From Thermoflavifilum aggregans (GTDB lineage: Bacteria; Bacteroidota; Bacteroidia; Chitinophagales; Chitinophagaceae), in NCBI RefSeq assembly GCF_002797735.1, contig NZ_PGFG01000001.1:1798001-1862000 (forward strand): a DNA stretch of 64,000 nt, given 5' to 3'. The stretch's first letter is position 1; each line of letters starts with the position of its first letter. Both the position numbers and the translations under genes were made by a program. A model generated the notes under the pieces. The model was not told the origin of the DNA and ran no database searches. It saw only the letters and a program-made list of their open reading frames with translations. Shown piece by piece: positions 17,619 through 27,191 of the stretch.

Positions 17619-18074
17619 ATGTCACTGGTGAAACGTTCAAATGGTGGTTTTTGGAGCGACTTCCCTTCCTTGTTTAATGATTTCTGGACCCGGGATTGGT
17701 TTGACTGGGCTTTGGGTAATTTCTCTGCTACAGGTACCACTGTCCCGGCAGTGAATATCATTGAAACACGCGACAGCTTTGAAGTAGAAATGGCTGCTCC
17801 GGGTATGGACAAAAAAGATTTCAAAGTGGAGCTGGATGGCAACCTGCTCACAATCTCATCCGAAAAGAAAGATGAACGTGAACTGAAGGAAGGTGAAAAT
17901 TATACCCGGAGAGAATTCAGCTATCAATCCTTCCGTCGCACCTTTACACTGCCCAAGGACGTGGTGGATGTAGATCAGATCAAAGCCCACTATAAAGACG
18001 GTATACTCCATCTAACCATCCCGAAGAAAGAAGAAGCCAAACAAAAACCACCGAAAATGATCGAAATTGCCTGA
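17619..18074 (+). CDS. Hsp20/alpha-crystallin small heat-shock protein
   Basis: The 151-residue protein has a variable N-terminus (MSLVKRSNGGFWSDFPSLF) and an alpha-crystallin domain from about residue 45 (PAVNIIETRDSFEVEMAAPGMDKKDFKVELDGNLLTISSEKK). It ends with the late strand AHYKDGILHLTIPKKE, the conserved A-x-x-x-x-G-I/V-L motif. It holds unfolding proteins in the cytoplasm without ATP. It is monocistronic, with an unusually strong ribosome site and a strong terminator. The groESL pair lies 3.7 kb downstream but has its own promoter. No heat-shock operator was recognised. Confidence 0.95.
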   Translation: MSLVKRSNGGFWSDFPSLFNDFWTRDWFDWALGNFSATGTTVPAVNIIETRDSFEVEMAAPGMDKKDFKVELDGNLLTISSEKKDERELKEGENYTRREFSYQSFRRTFTLPKDVVDVDQIKAHYKDGILHLTIPKKEEAKQKPPKMIEIA

Positions 18075-18082
18075 TCTTCGAT

Positions 18083-18110
18083 AAACCGGCCTCTTCAGGC
18101 CGGTTTTTTT
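18083..18110. terminator. Rho-independent terminator of the Hsp20 gene
   Basis: AAACCGGCCT / AGGCCGGTTT form a 10-bp stem with loop CTTC, followed by a run of T on the plus strand. It lies 8 bases after the Hsp20 stop and also borders the end of the converging mutarotase gene. Confidence 0.9.
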
Positions 18111-18469
18111 TATGGCAATTGTTCCTGCAAATCAAATATCTTATGTCCCAAAACCCACTTTTCTCCCTGAGTCGCAAACGGCAATCGCTGCTGAAATTCA
18201 TCCATCAGCTTTTCCCAAGCCTGAACCGTTGGGTTGGCTTCATCCATTTCCCGTTTTTTAGAAAAAGAAAAATTTTCATCCACTTCCATGATCATGCACA
18301 GCCGGTTGCCTGCACGGTAAATCTCCATCTGCACAATGCCAGCATCGCGGATGCTGTGCAGGATTTCCGGCCATACCTGACGATGATAGGCTTCATAACG
18401 GGTAATTTTTTCCGGATCATCCTGCAAATCCAGAAACAGGCAATATCGCTGCTGAACATGTTTTTGCAT
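18110..18469 (-). CDS. L-rhamnose mutarotase family protein
   Basis: The 119-residue protein fits RhaM-type mutarotases (former DUF718): RYCLFLDLQDDPEKITRYEAYHRQVWPEILHSIRDAGI, with the active-site Tyr28 and His29 followed by VWPE, then MEIYRAGNRLCMIMEVDENF. These enzymes interconvert alpha and beta anomers of rhamnose or fucose in the cytoplasm. No rhamnose catabolic gene is next to it, so the physiological sugar is uncertain. It is alone and converges with Hsp20. The gap to the next gene downstream on the plus strand is 159 bases. Confidence 0.85.
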   Translation of the reverse strand: MQKHVQQRYCLFLDLQDDPEKITRYEAYHRQVWPEILHSIRDAGIVQMEIYRAGNRLCMIMEVDENFSFSKKREMDEANPTVQAWEKLMDEFQQRLPFATQGEKWVLGHKIFDLQEQLP

Positions 18470-18628
18470 AGGTTTTATGATTGAATGGATCAGATGAAAT
18501 TTTTAAATTATTCAAAAGTACGCGGTGAAAAATAAATAAGAAATTCAAAATTTGGTATTATATTTAGAAATGAAATGCAGATGTGTGCAGGAGTGTTAGC
18601 TGACAGATATACCCTGAAATCATGAGCT

Positions 18629-19102
18629 ATGTTTAAAATATTCCATCCCAATCAGGATGAACTTATTGTAACCAGTGTCCCTTTCCGGGCATACGCAGGC
18701 ACCGGTTTACTCCTGATCACCGGTGCATTGCTGGTAGTTTTTGCCAGTCAATTGCATCCCGTAAGTAAACCTCTGGGGCTTGTGTTCATCATTTGTGCCC
18801 TCTGGCTTGCCTGCCTGGTTATTCATAGAAAAGAAATGATTGTCAAACGCAATCTGCAGGTGATATACTACATCCGGAAAAATTTATTTCAGCGCAAAAT
18901 CAAGAGATATTATTTCTATGAAATCCGCCGTTTCTTTGTGCATTCTCCGCATCAGTCAAAAGCAAGACAGCAAATCAAAAAAACCTACCAGGTATTGATG
19001 CAGAAAGTATCAGGCAGGTACAAGGTATTGTTTCATGAGCGGAATCTGTTGCGTGCCCAGCGTGCCGTTCATTTGCTCGAAGATTATATCAGGATGGCCT
19101 GA
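18629..19102 (+). CDS. Small membrane protein of unknown function (two TM segments, PH-like tail)
   Basis: The 157-residue protein has a short N-terminus, two hydrophobic segments (about residues 22-42 and 47-66), then a basic, mostly beta/helical cytoplasmic tail (KEMIVKRNLQVIYYIRKNLFQRKIKRYYFYEIRRFFVH). That arrangement resembles bacterial PH-domain membrane proteins, but I do not recognise a named family. It stands alone; its end overlaps the 3' end of the converging coaE by 14 bases. The function is not known. Confidence 0.6.
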   Translation: MFKIFHPNQDELIVTSVPFRAYAGTGLLLITGALLVVFASQLHPVSKPLGLVFIICALWLACLVIHRKEMIVKRNLQVIYYIRKNLFQRKIKRYYFYEIRRFFVHSPHQSKARQQIKKTYQVLMQKVSGRYKVLFHERNLLRAQRAVHLLEDYIRMA

Positions 19103-19691
19103 ACCTGGCTGCAGCAAGTAATTGCTCATGCAGTTGCAATACCTGCGGAATCACGGCTCTTTGTTCGTCATTATAAATCACATCATCGGCTAGTCTTACC
19201 GCAATTTCAGGGGAAATCTGTTGCTGCATGCGTCGCTTGACTTCATCTGCCGGTACATGATCCCGTTGCATCACGCGATGGATGCGTAATGCAGCAGGTG
19301 CATATACGACAATTTTTCGGTCGAGATAATGAAAGGCATGCGTTTCAAACAACAATGCAGCTTCTTTAATGGCATACGGCGTATGTTGCTGTTCCATCCA
19401 TCGCTCAGCATCGCGAATGGTAGCCGGATGGGTAATCTCATTCAGTTGCTCCAAGAGCTGTTTATCCTGAAATACCCGACTGGCTATGAATTTCCGATTC
19501 AATGTGCCATCAGGCAGATAGGCATCCTCACCCAGCAAAGCTTTTATCTGGCGGATGATTTCCGGATCGCTGTGCATCAATCTGCGGGCAGCTTCATCGG
19601 CATAGTAAACAGGAATTCCCAGCAGCTCAAAGATGCGGGCAACTGTGGTTTTTCCGGAACCAATACCGCCTGTGATACCCACCTTTAGCAT
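19089..19691 (-). CDS. coaE: Dephospho-CoA kinase
   Basis: From ATG 19691 the protein is 200 residues, normal for CoaE. The P-loop GITGGIGSGKTTVARIF opens it, and YYADEAARRLMHSDPEIIRQI carries the conserved aspartate. The lid region holds RIHRVMQRDHVPADEVKRRMQQQ. It phosphorylates dephospho-CoA at the 3' hydroxyl, the last step of CoA synthesis. A longer in-frame start at 19733 adds 14 basic residues not seen in the family. It is the last gene of nusB-DUF1573-yajC-coaE, an arrangement I recall from other Bacteroidota. Confidence 0.94.
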   Translation of the reverse strand: MLKVGITGGIGSGKTTVARIFELLGIPVYYADEAARRLMHSDPEIIRQIKALLGEDAYLPDGTLNRKFIASRVFQDKQLLEQLNEITHPATIRDAERWMEQQHTPYAIKEAALLFETHAFHYLDRKIVVYAPAALRIHRVMQRDHVPADEVKRRMQQQISPEIAVRLADDVIYNDEQRAVIPQVLQLHEQLLAAARFRPS

Positions 19692-19776
19692 CGGCAGATG
19701 CAATGAGTTTGTTTTTCGTCGGGCATGACGCAATCAGGTAAACAACAACAACGGCTATATGCCCAACCGATGATAT

Positions 19777-20124
19777 TTATTTCTGTGCCGCACCGCTGCG
19801 TTTCTGCATCTCCTGGGTGTATTCCATGGAAACAGCCGAACGCTCAATGGTCATGTACGTGCTGGGGGCAATTTCAATCTGCAGGGTATTATCGTCGTTA
19901 ATTTTATTGACCCGCCCATGAATGCCCGCAATGGTTACAACCTTATCACCAACCTTAATACTATCGCTGAATTGTTTTTGTAGTTTGGCTTTTTTTGCTT
20001 GAGGCCTGATTAAAAACAGCCACATGACCAGGATAATGGCCAGCATGAAAATCAGGCTAAACGAGGGATTGGCTTGTCCGTTTTGTCCTACCATGAGGAA
20101 TGTAGCTACGAATGGCATGTGCAT
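19777..20124 (-). CDS. yajC: Preprotein translocase subunit YajC
   Basis: The 115-residue protein has one membrane segment (SLIFMLAIILVMWLFLIRPQAKKAKLQKQF), whose end RPQxKK is the YajC signature, and a soluble tail with KVGDKVVTIAGIHGRVNKIND. YajC joins SecDF at the Sec translocon. It may start two codons later at 20118 (MPFVATFL). It lies 28 bases after the DUF1573 gene and 85 bases before coaE on the same strand. Confidence 0.93.
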   Translation of the reverse strand: MHMPFVATFLMVGQNGQANPSFSLIFMLAIILVMWLFLIRPQAKKAKLQKQFSDSIKVGDKVVTIAGIHGRVNKINDDNTLQIEIAPSTYMTIERSAVSMEYTQEMQKRSGAAQK

Positions 20125-20152
20125 AAAAGTTTTAGAGATGAAAAATAATTGG

Positions 20153-20569
20153 CTATGGTTGAATGATACGTGCTTTTAGATACAGTGATTGCTTTGCGGG
20201 AAGAGCATTGCTGACAATGGTTATTTGTTTGGTTTGTTCCCCTGTCTGGCCGGCAGAATGATAGTGTATGACGATATGTCCCTGCTGACCGGGATGAACA
20301 GGCACGGAGGGAACATCTGCAACAGTGCAGCCGCATGACGGAATCACCTGCTGAATCTGCAGATCCGCATTGCCTGTGTTTTTGAAAGTAAAGGTATATG
20401 TCACGTCAGCACCTTCTTTTATTGTTCCGAGATCTGCCAAGGTATCTTGCCAGGAAATTTTAGCCTGGCCCAGCTGTTGATTTTCTGCCTGCGGAGTACC
20501 GGCTGGTGAACCACAGGCCATCCACATACCTGTAAATCCCACCATCAGCATTCGGATATACGCATGCAT
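20153..20569 (-). CDS. DUF1573 domain lipoprotein
   Basis: The 138-residue protein has a lipoprotein-type signal ending MWMAC at Cys19. One DUF1573 immunoglobulin-like domain follows: ADLGTIKEGADVTYTFTFKNTGNADLQIQQVIPSCGCTVADVP, with the typical SCGCT motif, then GHIVIHYHSAGQTGEQTKQITIVSN. Such domains are abundant in Bacteroidota envelopes, but their role is not established. It sits 26 bases after nusB and 28 before yajC, so it is co-transcribed with translocation and transcription genes. Confidence 0.87.
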   Translation of the reverse strand: MHAYIRMLMVGFTGMWMACGSPAGTPQAENQQLGQAKISWQDTLADLGTIKEGADVTYTFTFKNTGNADLQIQQVIPSCGCTVADVPSVPVHPGQQGHIVIHYHSAGQTGEQTKQITIVSNALPAKQSLYLKARIIQP

Positions 20570-20595
20570 GTGCGCAAAAGTATAAAATTCATCGG

Positions 20596-21525
20596 TTAAT
20601 TCCGTGCCTGGTCGGTTTTCTGAATTTTTTCCTGCGCCTCCAGATCCTTCAGGATATTATCCAGAATGCCATTCACAAACTGGCCACTTTGCGGTGTACT
20701 ATATGCTTTTGCAATATCAATATATTCGTTGATGGTTACTTTGGTAGGAATAGTCGGGAAATACAGAAACTCACAAATAGCCATGATCATGAGAATCATA
20801 TCAATCACGGCAATCCGTTCCGGATCCCAATGTTCCAGTTTGGGTGCAATCAGATCCCTGCAATATGATTTTTTTTCACTAGCAGTAAACAATAATTCTG
20901 CTGCATATACCCGTTTTTCTTCGGGCACAATGGAATTAAAATCAATACCTGTAGGTTTCTGGAAGAAATTATTGATCAACACACTCATCATATCCCGGTC
21001 ATCCGGCCAATGTGGAAAATTATCTTCCATGTGCTGATCAAATTCTTCATTTTTCATCATCAGCTCATGAAAAATGTAGGACAATATTTCTTTCTCTTCC
21101 TTTTCATCTCGCTCAGCAGCAATGATATAGAAACGATATACATCCAGTTCAATCAATTGATGATAAATCTTTTTCACAAGATCCATGTCAATCACATGCT
21201 CCAGTAATGCTTTTTTCTTTTTCTGCTGAAACACCGGATGTTCCTGCAGATATTTCACCCATTTGTTATCCGCAATTTTGGTGTTGACATTCAGGTCTTC
21301 TGGAGTCGGAAGGAGTTTGGAAGCGCGGATCTGGGCATCTGTCCGGGCATAACTGGCCACTTCGGTAAGAAAATAAAGCAAATAAGCATAGATAGCTTCA
21401 GACTGATCCAAATGCGGGTCAATTAATCTACGGGCATCCTCCAGACTGGCAAGAGGTGATTCTGCTGTTTCAAGAGCATATAATATTTGCATGACCTTAA
21501 CCCGGATGTTTCTTCTGCTGATCAT
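20596..21525 (-). CDS. nusB: Transcription antitermination protein NusB, long Bacteroidota form
   Basis: From ATG 21525 (MISRRNIRVKVMQILYALE) the protein is 309 residues, about twice the E. coli length. The true NusB fold is in the C-terminal half: YAAELLFTASEKKSYCRDLIAPKLEHWDPERIAVIDMILMIMAICEFLYFPTIPTKVTINEYIDIAKAYSTPQSGQFVNGILDNIL. The N-terminal half is a helical extension seen in Bacteroidota NusB. It binds boxA RNA with NusE for rRNA antitermination. GGTGGA just ahead of 21525 supports this start over an in-frame GTG at 21537. It heads the nusB-DUF1573-yajC-coaE operon. Confidence 0.92.
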   Translation of the reverse strand: MISRRNIRVKVMQILYALETAESPLASLEDARRLIDPHLDQSEAIYAYLLYFLTEVASYARTDAQIRASKLLPTPEDLNVNTKIADNKWVKYLQEHPVFQQKKKKALLEHVIDMDLVKKIYHQLIELDVYRFYIIAAERDEKEEKEILSYIFHELMMKNEEFDQHMEDNFPHWPDDRDMMSVLINNFFQKPTGIDFNSIVPEEKRVYAAELLFTASEKKSYCRDLIAPKLEHWDPERIAVIDMILMIMAICEFLYFPTIPTKVTINEYIDIAKAYSTPQSGQFVNGILDNILKDLEAQEKIQKTDQARN

Positions 21526-21745
21526 TATTCCACCCACTAAAATGAACGCACAAAGATAATGATCTCCTTATATGCGGAAGCAGCAAGTTGTAATTTTAAA
21601 ATAAAGCTGCTTTCCTGACAATGTTGCTGAAAAAACTGACATTGCCCGGCTCTTACGTGGTAGCCACTCTCTGAAAAGCTGCAAAATTGACTGAAATCAG
21701 GAGATGGCATAATTCTCGATAATGGAGGGCACAGAATATTATTCT

Positions 21746-21753
21746 TGACTTTG
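21746..21753 (+). promoter_or_regulatory. Candidate -7 promoter element of groESL
   Basis: TGACTTTG matches TAnnTTTG at seven of eight positions and lies 16 bases before the groES start. No CIRCE-like inverted repeat was found in the 244-base upstream gap. Confidence 0.35.
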
Positions 21754-21769
21754 TAAAAATTTCAAACCT

Positions 21770-22057
21770 ATGGCAAACAAGTTAAACATCACACCACTCG
21801 CCGACCGGGTGATTGTCAAACCCGCTCCCGCCGAAGAAAAAACAAAGGGAGGCATCATTATCCCCGACACCGCTAAGGAAAAACCACAGAAAGGAACTGT
21901 TGTGGCTGCCGGACCGGGTAAAAAAGACGAACCTACCACAGTAAAACCCGGTGACACTGTCTTGTACGGCAAATATGCAGGCACAGAAATCAGTTTCGAT
22001 GGAGAAGATTACCTGATCATGCGCGAATCTGACATCCTGGCTATTGTGCCTGAATAA
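21770..22057 (+). CDS. groES: Co-chaperonin GroES
   Basis: The 95-residue protein has the whole GroES plan: [44 protein letters not shown], with the mobile loop at [11 protein letters not shown], and the C-terminal [30 protein letters not shown]. It caps GroEL during protein folding in the cytoplasm. groEL follows 52 bases later on the same strand, forming the usual operon. Confidence 0.97.
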   Translation: MANKLNITPLADRVIVKPAPAEEKTKGGIIIPDTAKEKPQKGTVVAAGPGKKDEPTTVKPGDTVLYGKYAGTEISFDGEDYLIMRESDILAIVPE

Positions 22058-22109
22058 GTGTTGATGTTTTCTGTTATACCATTATTCATTTTCTAAAAAT
22101 CAATCCACT

Positions 22110-23741
22110 ATGGCAAAGCAATTGTTCTTCGACACCGAAGCACGCAACAGAATGAAAAAGGGTATTGATACCCTTGCAAATGCAGTAAAGGTTACCCTGG
22201 GTCCTAAAGGTCGCAATGTGGTGCTGGAAAAGAAATACGGCGCTCCTAGCGTTACCAAGGACGGGGTTACCGTAGCTAAAGAAATCGAATTGGAAGATCC
22301 CATCGAAAATATGGGTGCCCAGATGGTAAAAGAAGTGGCATCCAAAACCTCGGACATCGCCGGTGATGGTACCACAACCGCTACTGTGCTGGCTCAGGCA
22401 TTGATTACCGAAGGTATGAAAGTAGTAGCTGCTGGTGCTAACCCGATGGATGTGAAAAGAGGTATAGACAAGGCCGTGAAGGCTGTGGTAGAACACCTGA
22501 AAAAACAATCTGAAAAAATCGGTACCGATACCAAAAAAATCGAACAGGTGGCTACCATCTCGGCTAACAACGATCCCACCATTGGCGCCCTGATTGCTGA
22601 AGCTATGCAAAAAGTCAGCAAGGATGGTGTGATCACCGTAGAAGAAGCCAAAGGTACCGATACCTATGTAGATGTCGTGGAAGGAATGCAGTTTGACCGC
22701 GGTTACCTCTCACCCTACTTCGTGACCAACAGCGAAAAAATGGAAGCTGTGCTGGAAAATCCCTACATCCTGATCCACGACAAGAAGATCAGCACCATGA
22801 AGGATATCCTGCACATTCTGGAAAGAATAGCCCAGCAGGGTGCTCCATTGCTGATCATAGCCGAAGATGTGGAAGGCGAAGCCCTGGCTACCTTAGTAGT
22901 GAACAAACTGCGTGGTACACTGAAAGTATGCGCTGTTAAAGCTCCTGGCTTCGGCGATCGTCGCAAGGAAATGCTGCAGGATATCGCTATCCTCACCGGT
23001 GGCATAGTTATCAGCGAAGAACAAGGCTACAAACTTGAAAATGCAGATCTCACCTACCTTGGCCGCGCTGAATCCGTAACCGTCGATAAAGACAACACCA
23101 CCATTGTAGGCGGCAAAGGCAAGAAGAGCGATATCCAGGCCCGTATCAACCAGATCAAGGCCCAAATTGAAACCACCACTTCCGACTACGATAAGGAAAA
23201 ACTCCAGGAACGCCTGGCTAAACTGAGCGGTGGTGTAGCAGTACTGTATGTAGGTGCAGCTACTGAAGTGGAAATGAAAGAAAAGAAAGATCGTGTGGAT
23301 GATGCTCTGCATGCTACAAGAGCCGCTGTAGAAGAAGGTATCGTTCCTGGCGGTGGTGTGGCTTATATCCGTGCACTGGAAGCTCTTGAAAAACTTCAGG
23401 GCGACAACGACGACGAAACCACGGGTATCAACATCGTAAAACGCGCTATTGAAGAACCCCTCCGCCAGATTGCCAACAACGCCGGCTGGGAAGGTTCCAT
23501 CGTAGTGCAAAAAGTAAAAGATGGACAGGGTGATTTCGGATTCAATGCCCGTACCGAAGAATTTGAAAAACTGTTGTCGGCCGGTGTCATTGATCCAGCC
23601 AAGGTTACCCGTATCGCCCTCGAAAACGCTGCTTCCATTGCCGGTATGCTGCTCACTACCGAATGTGTGGTTGCAGATAAACCGGAACCCAAGCAGAATA
23701 CTCCTGCTCCTGCAGGTGGCATGGGCGGTATGGATTATTAA
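22110..23741 (+). CDS. groEL: Chaperonin GroEL
   Basis: The 543-residue protein is full length. It starts [42 protein letters not shown], has the ATP-binding [14 protein letters not shown] and [14 protein letters not shown], and ends in the flexible GGMGGMDY tail. The [16 protein letters not shown] motif is intact. It folds proteins in the GroEL/ES cage. Third positions are richer in C than in many neighbours, as expected for a highly expressed gene. A strong terminator follows 19 bases after the stop. Confidence 0.98.
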   Translation: MAKQLFFDTEARNRMKKGIDTLANAVKVTLGPKGRNVVLEKKYGAPSVTKDGVTVAKEIELEDPIENMGAQMVKEVASKTSDIAGDGTTTATVLAQALITEGMKVVAAGANPMDVKRGIDKAVKAVVEHLKKQSEKIGTDTKKIEQVATISANNDPTIGALIAEAMQKVSKDGVITVEEAKGTDTYVDVVEGMQFDRGYLSPYFVTNSEKMEAVLENPYILIHDKKISTMKDILHILERIAQQGAPLLIIAEDVEGEALATLVVNKLRGTLKVCAVKAPGFGDRRKEMLQDIAILTGGIVISEEQGYKLENADLTYLGRAESVTVDKDNTTIVGGKGKKSDIQARINQIKAQIETTTSDYDKEKLQERLAKLSGGVAVLYVGAATEVEMKEKKDRVDDALHATRAAVEEGIVPGGGVAYIRALEALEKLQGDNDDETTGINIVKRAIEEPLRQIANNAGWEGSIVVQKVKDGQGDFGFNARTEEFEKLLSAGVIDPAKVTRIALENAASIAGMLLTTECVVADKPEPKQNTPAPAGGMGGMDY

Positions 23742-23760
23742 TAGAAAAAATCTCCACCCA

Positions 23761-23792
23761 AAGCCGCTTCGGTTGCCGAAGCGGCTTTTTTA
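23761..23792 (+). terminator. Rho-independent terminator of groESL
   Basis: AAGCCGCTTCGG (23761-23772) and CCGAAGCGGCTT (23776-23787) form a 12-bp stem with a 3-base loop, followed by a T run. Confidence 0.93.
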
Positions 23793-23915
23793 TTTACCCA
23801 AAAACAGGGTAATGGTAAACTGCGAGAGAAAATAAATTCTTTCCGCGTTTGATCCTTATTGTAATTTTTACGCAAAGTTTCTTTTTATTTGCTGTATATT
23901 GGAAGAAAATTACCC

Positions 23916-25289
23916 ATGCCACCGCCTGTACAACGCCCGCATCTTCGTTTCGGGCAGATCTGGAATATGAGTGTAGGCTTTTTTGGGATACAAATAGGCT
24001 TTGCCCTCCAGAATGCCAATGCCAGCCGCATTTTTCAGACGTTGGGCGCCTCTGTTGATCATATTCCGATACTCTGGATTGCTGCACCTGTTACAGGACT
24101 TGTGGTACAACCGATTATCGGATACCTGAGTGACCGCACCTGGCACAGGTTCTGGGGCAGGCGGCGACCGTATTTTTTTGTGGGTTCTTTGTTAGCTGCC
24201 CTGGCGCTGGTGCTGATGCCCAATAGCAGGGCTGTGTGGCAGGCCGCTGTTATGCTGTGGTTGATGGATGCATCTATCAACATCACAATGGAACCTTTCC
24301 GGGCATTTGTGGGCGATCAGTTGCCTTCTTCCCAGCGCACGCTGGGGTTTGCCATGCAAACTTTTTTCATTGGGCTGGGAGCCGTGCTGGGCTCACAGTT
24401 TCCCTATCTGATGACTCATGTGCTGCATGTGAGCAATGCCGTACATCATCATATCCCGCTTTCCGTGAAATATGCCTTTTATCTAGGTGCAGCTTGTTTT
24501 TTTGCAGCCGTCAGCTGGACGGTATTCACTACCCGTGAATATCCTCCGGATGATATGGAAGCATGGAAAACACACAAACAACAAACCCGTGGATTATTTG
24601 TGAGCCTGCGTGAAATAGGAAAGGGATTTGTGCAAATGCCTCGGACCATGTTGCAACTGGCCGTGGTACAGTTTTTTACCTGGATTGCATTTTTTGCCTT
24701 GTGGATATATACCACTTCTGCGGTTGCGCAGCAGGTGTATCACACCACCGATGCCCAATCGCAGGCTTTTCAAGACGCGGGCGACTGGGTAGGTGTTTTA
24801 TTTTCCGTGTATAACGGTGTTTCGGCATTTATGGCTTTTCTGCTGCCATGGATTGCCCGTACCGTGAAGCGCACCTATACGCATCTGATATGTTTGTTCA
24901 TAGGCAGTGCCGGACTGATCAGCATTTATTTCATGCATCAGCAATGGCTGCTGATATGGCCCATGCTTGCCATAGGCCTGGCATGGGCTTCCACGCTTAC
25001 CATGCCCTATGCTATTCTGGCCGGTGCATTGCCACCTGAAAAAATGGGTTTTTACATGGGCGTATTTAACTTTTTCATCGTCATCCCGCAGATTCTGGCA
25101 GCCGTGCTGCTGGGATTTCTCATCCGGTTTTTCTTCCATAATGAAAGCATATATGCCATGCTGATCGGCGGAGGATGTATGCTGATCGCAGCCTTGATGA
25201 ACCTGATTGTATCAGATCGGGATGATCAAGTCAGCAAACCTTTTTCATCTTCCAAAAAGAAAAAAACTGTTTTACCGGAAACATCATAA
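23916..25289 (+). CDS. MFS sugar transporter (SLC45/GPH-like), likely maltose carrier
   Basis: From ATG 23916 the protein is 457 residues with about 12 hydrophobic segments. [22 protein letters not shown] after TM2 is the sucrose/maltose carrier form of MFS motif A, and [28 protein letters not shown] after TM4 fits as well. Similar carriers head maltose loci in Bacteroidota. The genes behind it (amylase, beta-phosphoglucomutase, GH65 phosphorylase) support proton-driven import of maltose across the inner membrane. A TTG at 23889 in frame would add nine residues without family support. It is first in the locus after the groEL terminator. Confidence 0.87.
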   Translation: MPPPVQRPHLRFGQIWNMSVGFFGIQIGFALQNANASRIFQTLGASVDHIPILWIAAPVTGLVVQPIIGYLSDRTWHRFWGRRRPYFFVGSLLAALALVLMPNSRAVWQAAVMLWLMDASINITMEPFRAFVGDQLPSSQRTLGFAMQTFFIGLGAVLGSQFPYLMTHVLHVSNAVHHHIPLSVKYAFYLGAACFFAAVSWTVFTTREYPPDDMEAWKTHKQQTRGLFVSLREIGKGFVQMPRTMLQLAVVQFFTWIAFFALWIYTTSAVAQQVYHTTDAQSQAFQDAGDWVGVLFSVYNGVSAFMAFLLPWIARTVKRTYTHLICLFIGSAGLISIYFMHQQWLLIWPMLAIGLAWASTLTMPYAILAGALPPEKMGFYMGVFNFFIVIPQILAAVLLGFLIRFFFHNESIYAMLIGGGCMLIAALMNLIVSDRDDQVSKPFSSSKKKKTVLPETS

Positions 25290-25310
25290 ATCAACAATAA
25301 ATCAACAGGC

Positions 25311-27179
25311 ATGAAAAAACTGATGTTGACTTTATCTTCTGCTATTGCAGTTGCTGGTACGCATCCCGCCATTGCCCAGACACAGCAGATTTTTGACCAT
25401 GTGTGTCCGTCGTTCTGGTGGACCGGCATGAAATGGTCGCGCGTGCAGATTCTGTTTCATGCACAGGAAAATCTTCAGCAGGCAAACGTACAAACCCGCT
25501 ATCCCGGTGTAAAAATTATTCAGGTTCATCCTGTGGAAAATCCACATTATTTATTTGTAGATCTGCAAATTGAACCCACTGCCAAGCCTGGTAATATTCC
25601 TTTGCAATTCACATTGGACGACCACCGCAGCTTTGTGTATCATTACCATTTGTATCCCCGCAATCCGGATGACGGCAAAACCAGAGCCCTGGGCATAAAC
25701 GCTGGTGATTTCATTTATCTGCTGATGCCCGATCGTTTTGCCAATGGTGATACCACCAATGACCGGATAACCGGCATGCTCGATCAATCATTGCAGCGAG
25801 ATTCTCTTACAGCCCGCCATGGTGGCGATCTGCAGGGCGTGATCAATCATCTGGATTATCTGAAAAACCTGGGCATTACAGCTATCTGGATGACGCCTGT
25901 GCTGGAAAACAACGAAGCACACGCATCCTATCATGGATATGCCTTTACCGATCACTATCGTGTGGACCCGCGGCTGGGCAATAATGAATTGTACCGAAAA
26001 CTGGTAGAGAAAGCCCATCAAATGGGATTAAAAGTGATTCAGGATATTGTATTGAATCATGTAGGTGAACAACATTGGTTTGTGCGCGATATGCCCATGA
26101 AAGACTGGCTGAATCAATGGCCGCATTATACCAATACCACCTATCGCGAGTCTCCTTTATTCGATCCCTATGCATCAAAAGCAGATCAGAAGCAAATGAG
26201 TGATGGCTGGTTTACTCCCTTTATGCCTGATCTGAATCAACGCAATCCTTATGTAGCCAATTATCTCATCCAGAATGCCATCTGGTGGGTGGAATATGCA
26301 GGTGTGGATGCATACCGGATTGATACCTACATCTACTGTGATCTGGATTTTATGAACCATTTCAATGCAGCTCTGCTGCGTGAATTTCCTCATCTGCATT
26401 TATTTGGTGAAACATGGGTGCATGGTGTATTGCCACAGGCTTATTTCACCAGAAATCATCTGGATATTCCTTTCAAATCCAACTTACCCGGCGTATGTGA
26501 TTTTCAATGGTGCTTTGCTACACAAAATGCTTTTACACAAAAAAACGGATGGACATCGGGAATCATCGAACCTTATCTGACACTCGCGCAGGACTTTGTG
26601 TATCAGGATCCCATGAAGAATGTGATATTTCTGGATAATCATGACATGAGCCGCATTTATTCCGTAGTGGGGCAGGATATCCGCAAATATGAATCAGCTT
26701 TCACCTTGTTGCTTACCTCACGCGGTATTCCGCAAATGTATTATGGTGATGAAATTTTGATGAAAGGCATATCAGCCCCCGACGGACTGGTGAGAAAAGA
26801 TTTCCCGGGCGGATGGCCAAACGATACTGTCAATAAGTTTACCGAAAGCGGAAGATCGGATACCGAAAACATTGCTTTTCATTTCATACAGAATCTGGCT
26901 CATTTTCGGCAGCAAAGTGAAGCACTTCGTTTTGGCAAACTCATGCAATATATGCCGCAAGCAAATGTATATGTGTATTTCCGCTATACATCGCATGAAA
27001 CTGTCATGGTAGCTATCAACGGCAATGATGACGATGTTTCCGTTTCCACGAATCGTTTTGTTGAACGCATACATGGATATCAACATGCCTATGATGTGTT
27101 GAACCGGCAAACGATTGAAGATATCTCACAGTTTCATTTGGCACCTTATGGCTCATTGGTATGGCAATTGAAACCATAA
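25311..27179 (+). CDS. GH13 alpha-amylase/neopullulanase-like enzyme (SusA-like), secreted
   Basis: The 622-residue protein has a signal peptide (MKKLMLTLSSAIAVAGTHPAIAQ), an N-terminal Ig-like domain (about 24-120) and a GH13 barrel starting GDFIYLLMPDRFANGD. The catalytic triad is intact: nucleophile D338 in DAYRIDTY, acid/base E367 in LFGETW, and D445 in FLDNHDMSR. Family knowledge: SusA-type neopullulanases and cyclomaltodextrinases hydrolyse maltodextrins or cyclodextrins to maltose. It should act in the periplasm and supply maltose to the carrier 21 bases upstream. The exact substrate is inferred. Confidence 0.9.
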   Translation: MKKLMLTLSSAIAVAGTHPAIAQTQQIFDHVCPSFWWTGMKWSRVQILFHAQENLQQANVQTRYPGVKIIQVHPVENPHYLFVDLQIEPTAKPGNIPLQFTLDDHRSFVYHYHLYPRNPDDGKTRALGINAGDFIYLLMPDRFANGDTTNDRITGMLDQSLQRDSLTARHGGDLQGVINHLDYLKNLGITAIWMTPVLENNEAHASYHGYAFTDHYRVDPRLGNNELYRKLVEKAHQMGLKVIQDIVLNHVGEQHWFVRDMPMKDWLNQWPHYTNTTYRESPLFDPYASKADQKQMSDGWFTPFMPDLNQRNPYVANYLIQNAIWWVEYAGVDAYRIDTYIYCDLDFMNHFNAALLREFPHLHLFGETWVHGVLPQAYFTRNHLDIPFKSNLPGVCDFQWCFATQNAFTQKNGWTSGIIEPYLTLAQDFVYQDPMKNVIFLDNHDMSRIYSVVGQDIRKYESAFTLLLTSRGIPQMYYGDEILMKGISAPDGLVRKDFPGGWPNDTVNKFTESGRSDTENIAFHFIQNLAHFRQQSEALRFGKLMQYMPQANVYVYFRYTSHETVMVAINGNDDDVSVSTNRFVERIHGYQHAYDVLNRQTIEDISQFHLAPYGSLVWQLKP

Positions 27180-27191
27180 ACGCAGATAACC

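Noticed and set aside
17518-17640. Small frame starting ATG 17518 in the gap before Hsp20
   Set aside because: It runs through the Hsp20 ribosome site and start in another frame and has no family features.
21526-21769. CIRCE (HrcA) operator ahead of groESL
   Set aside because: No TTAGCACTC-N9-GAGTGCTAA or near match was found in the gap.
22893-23510. 205-codon minus-strand frame rich in Phe and Ser
   Set aside because: It is the reverse complement of groEL codons. Aromatic-rich composition is typical of such shadows.
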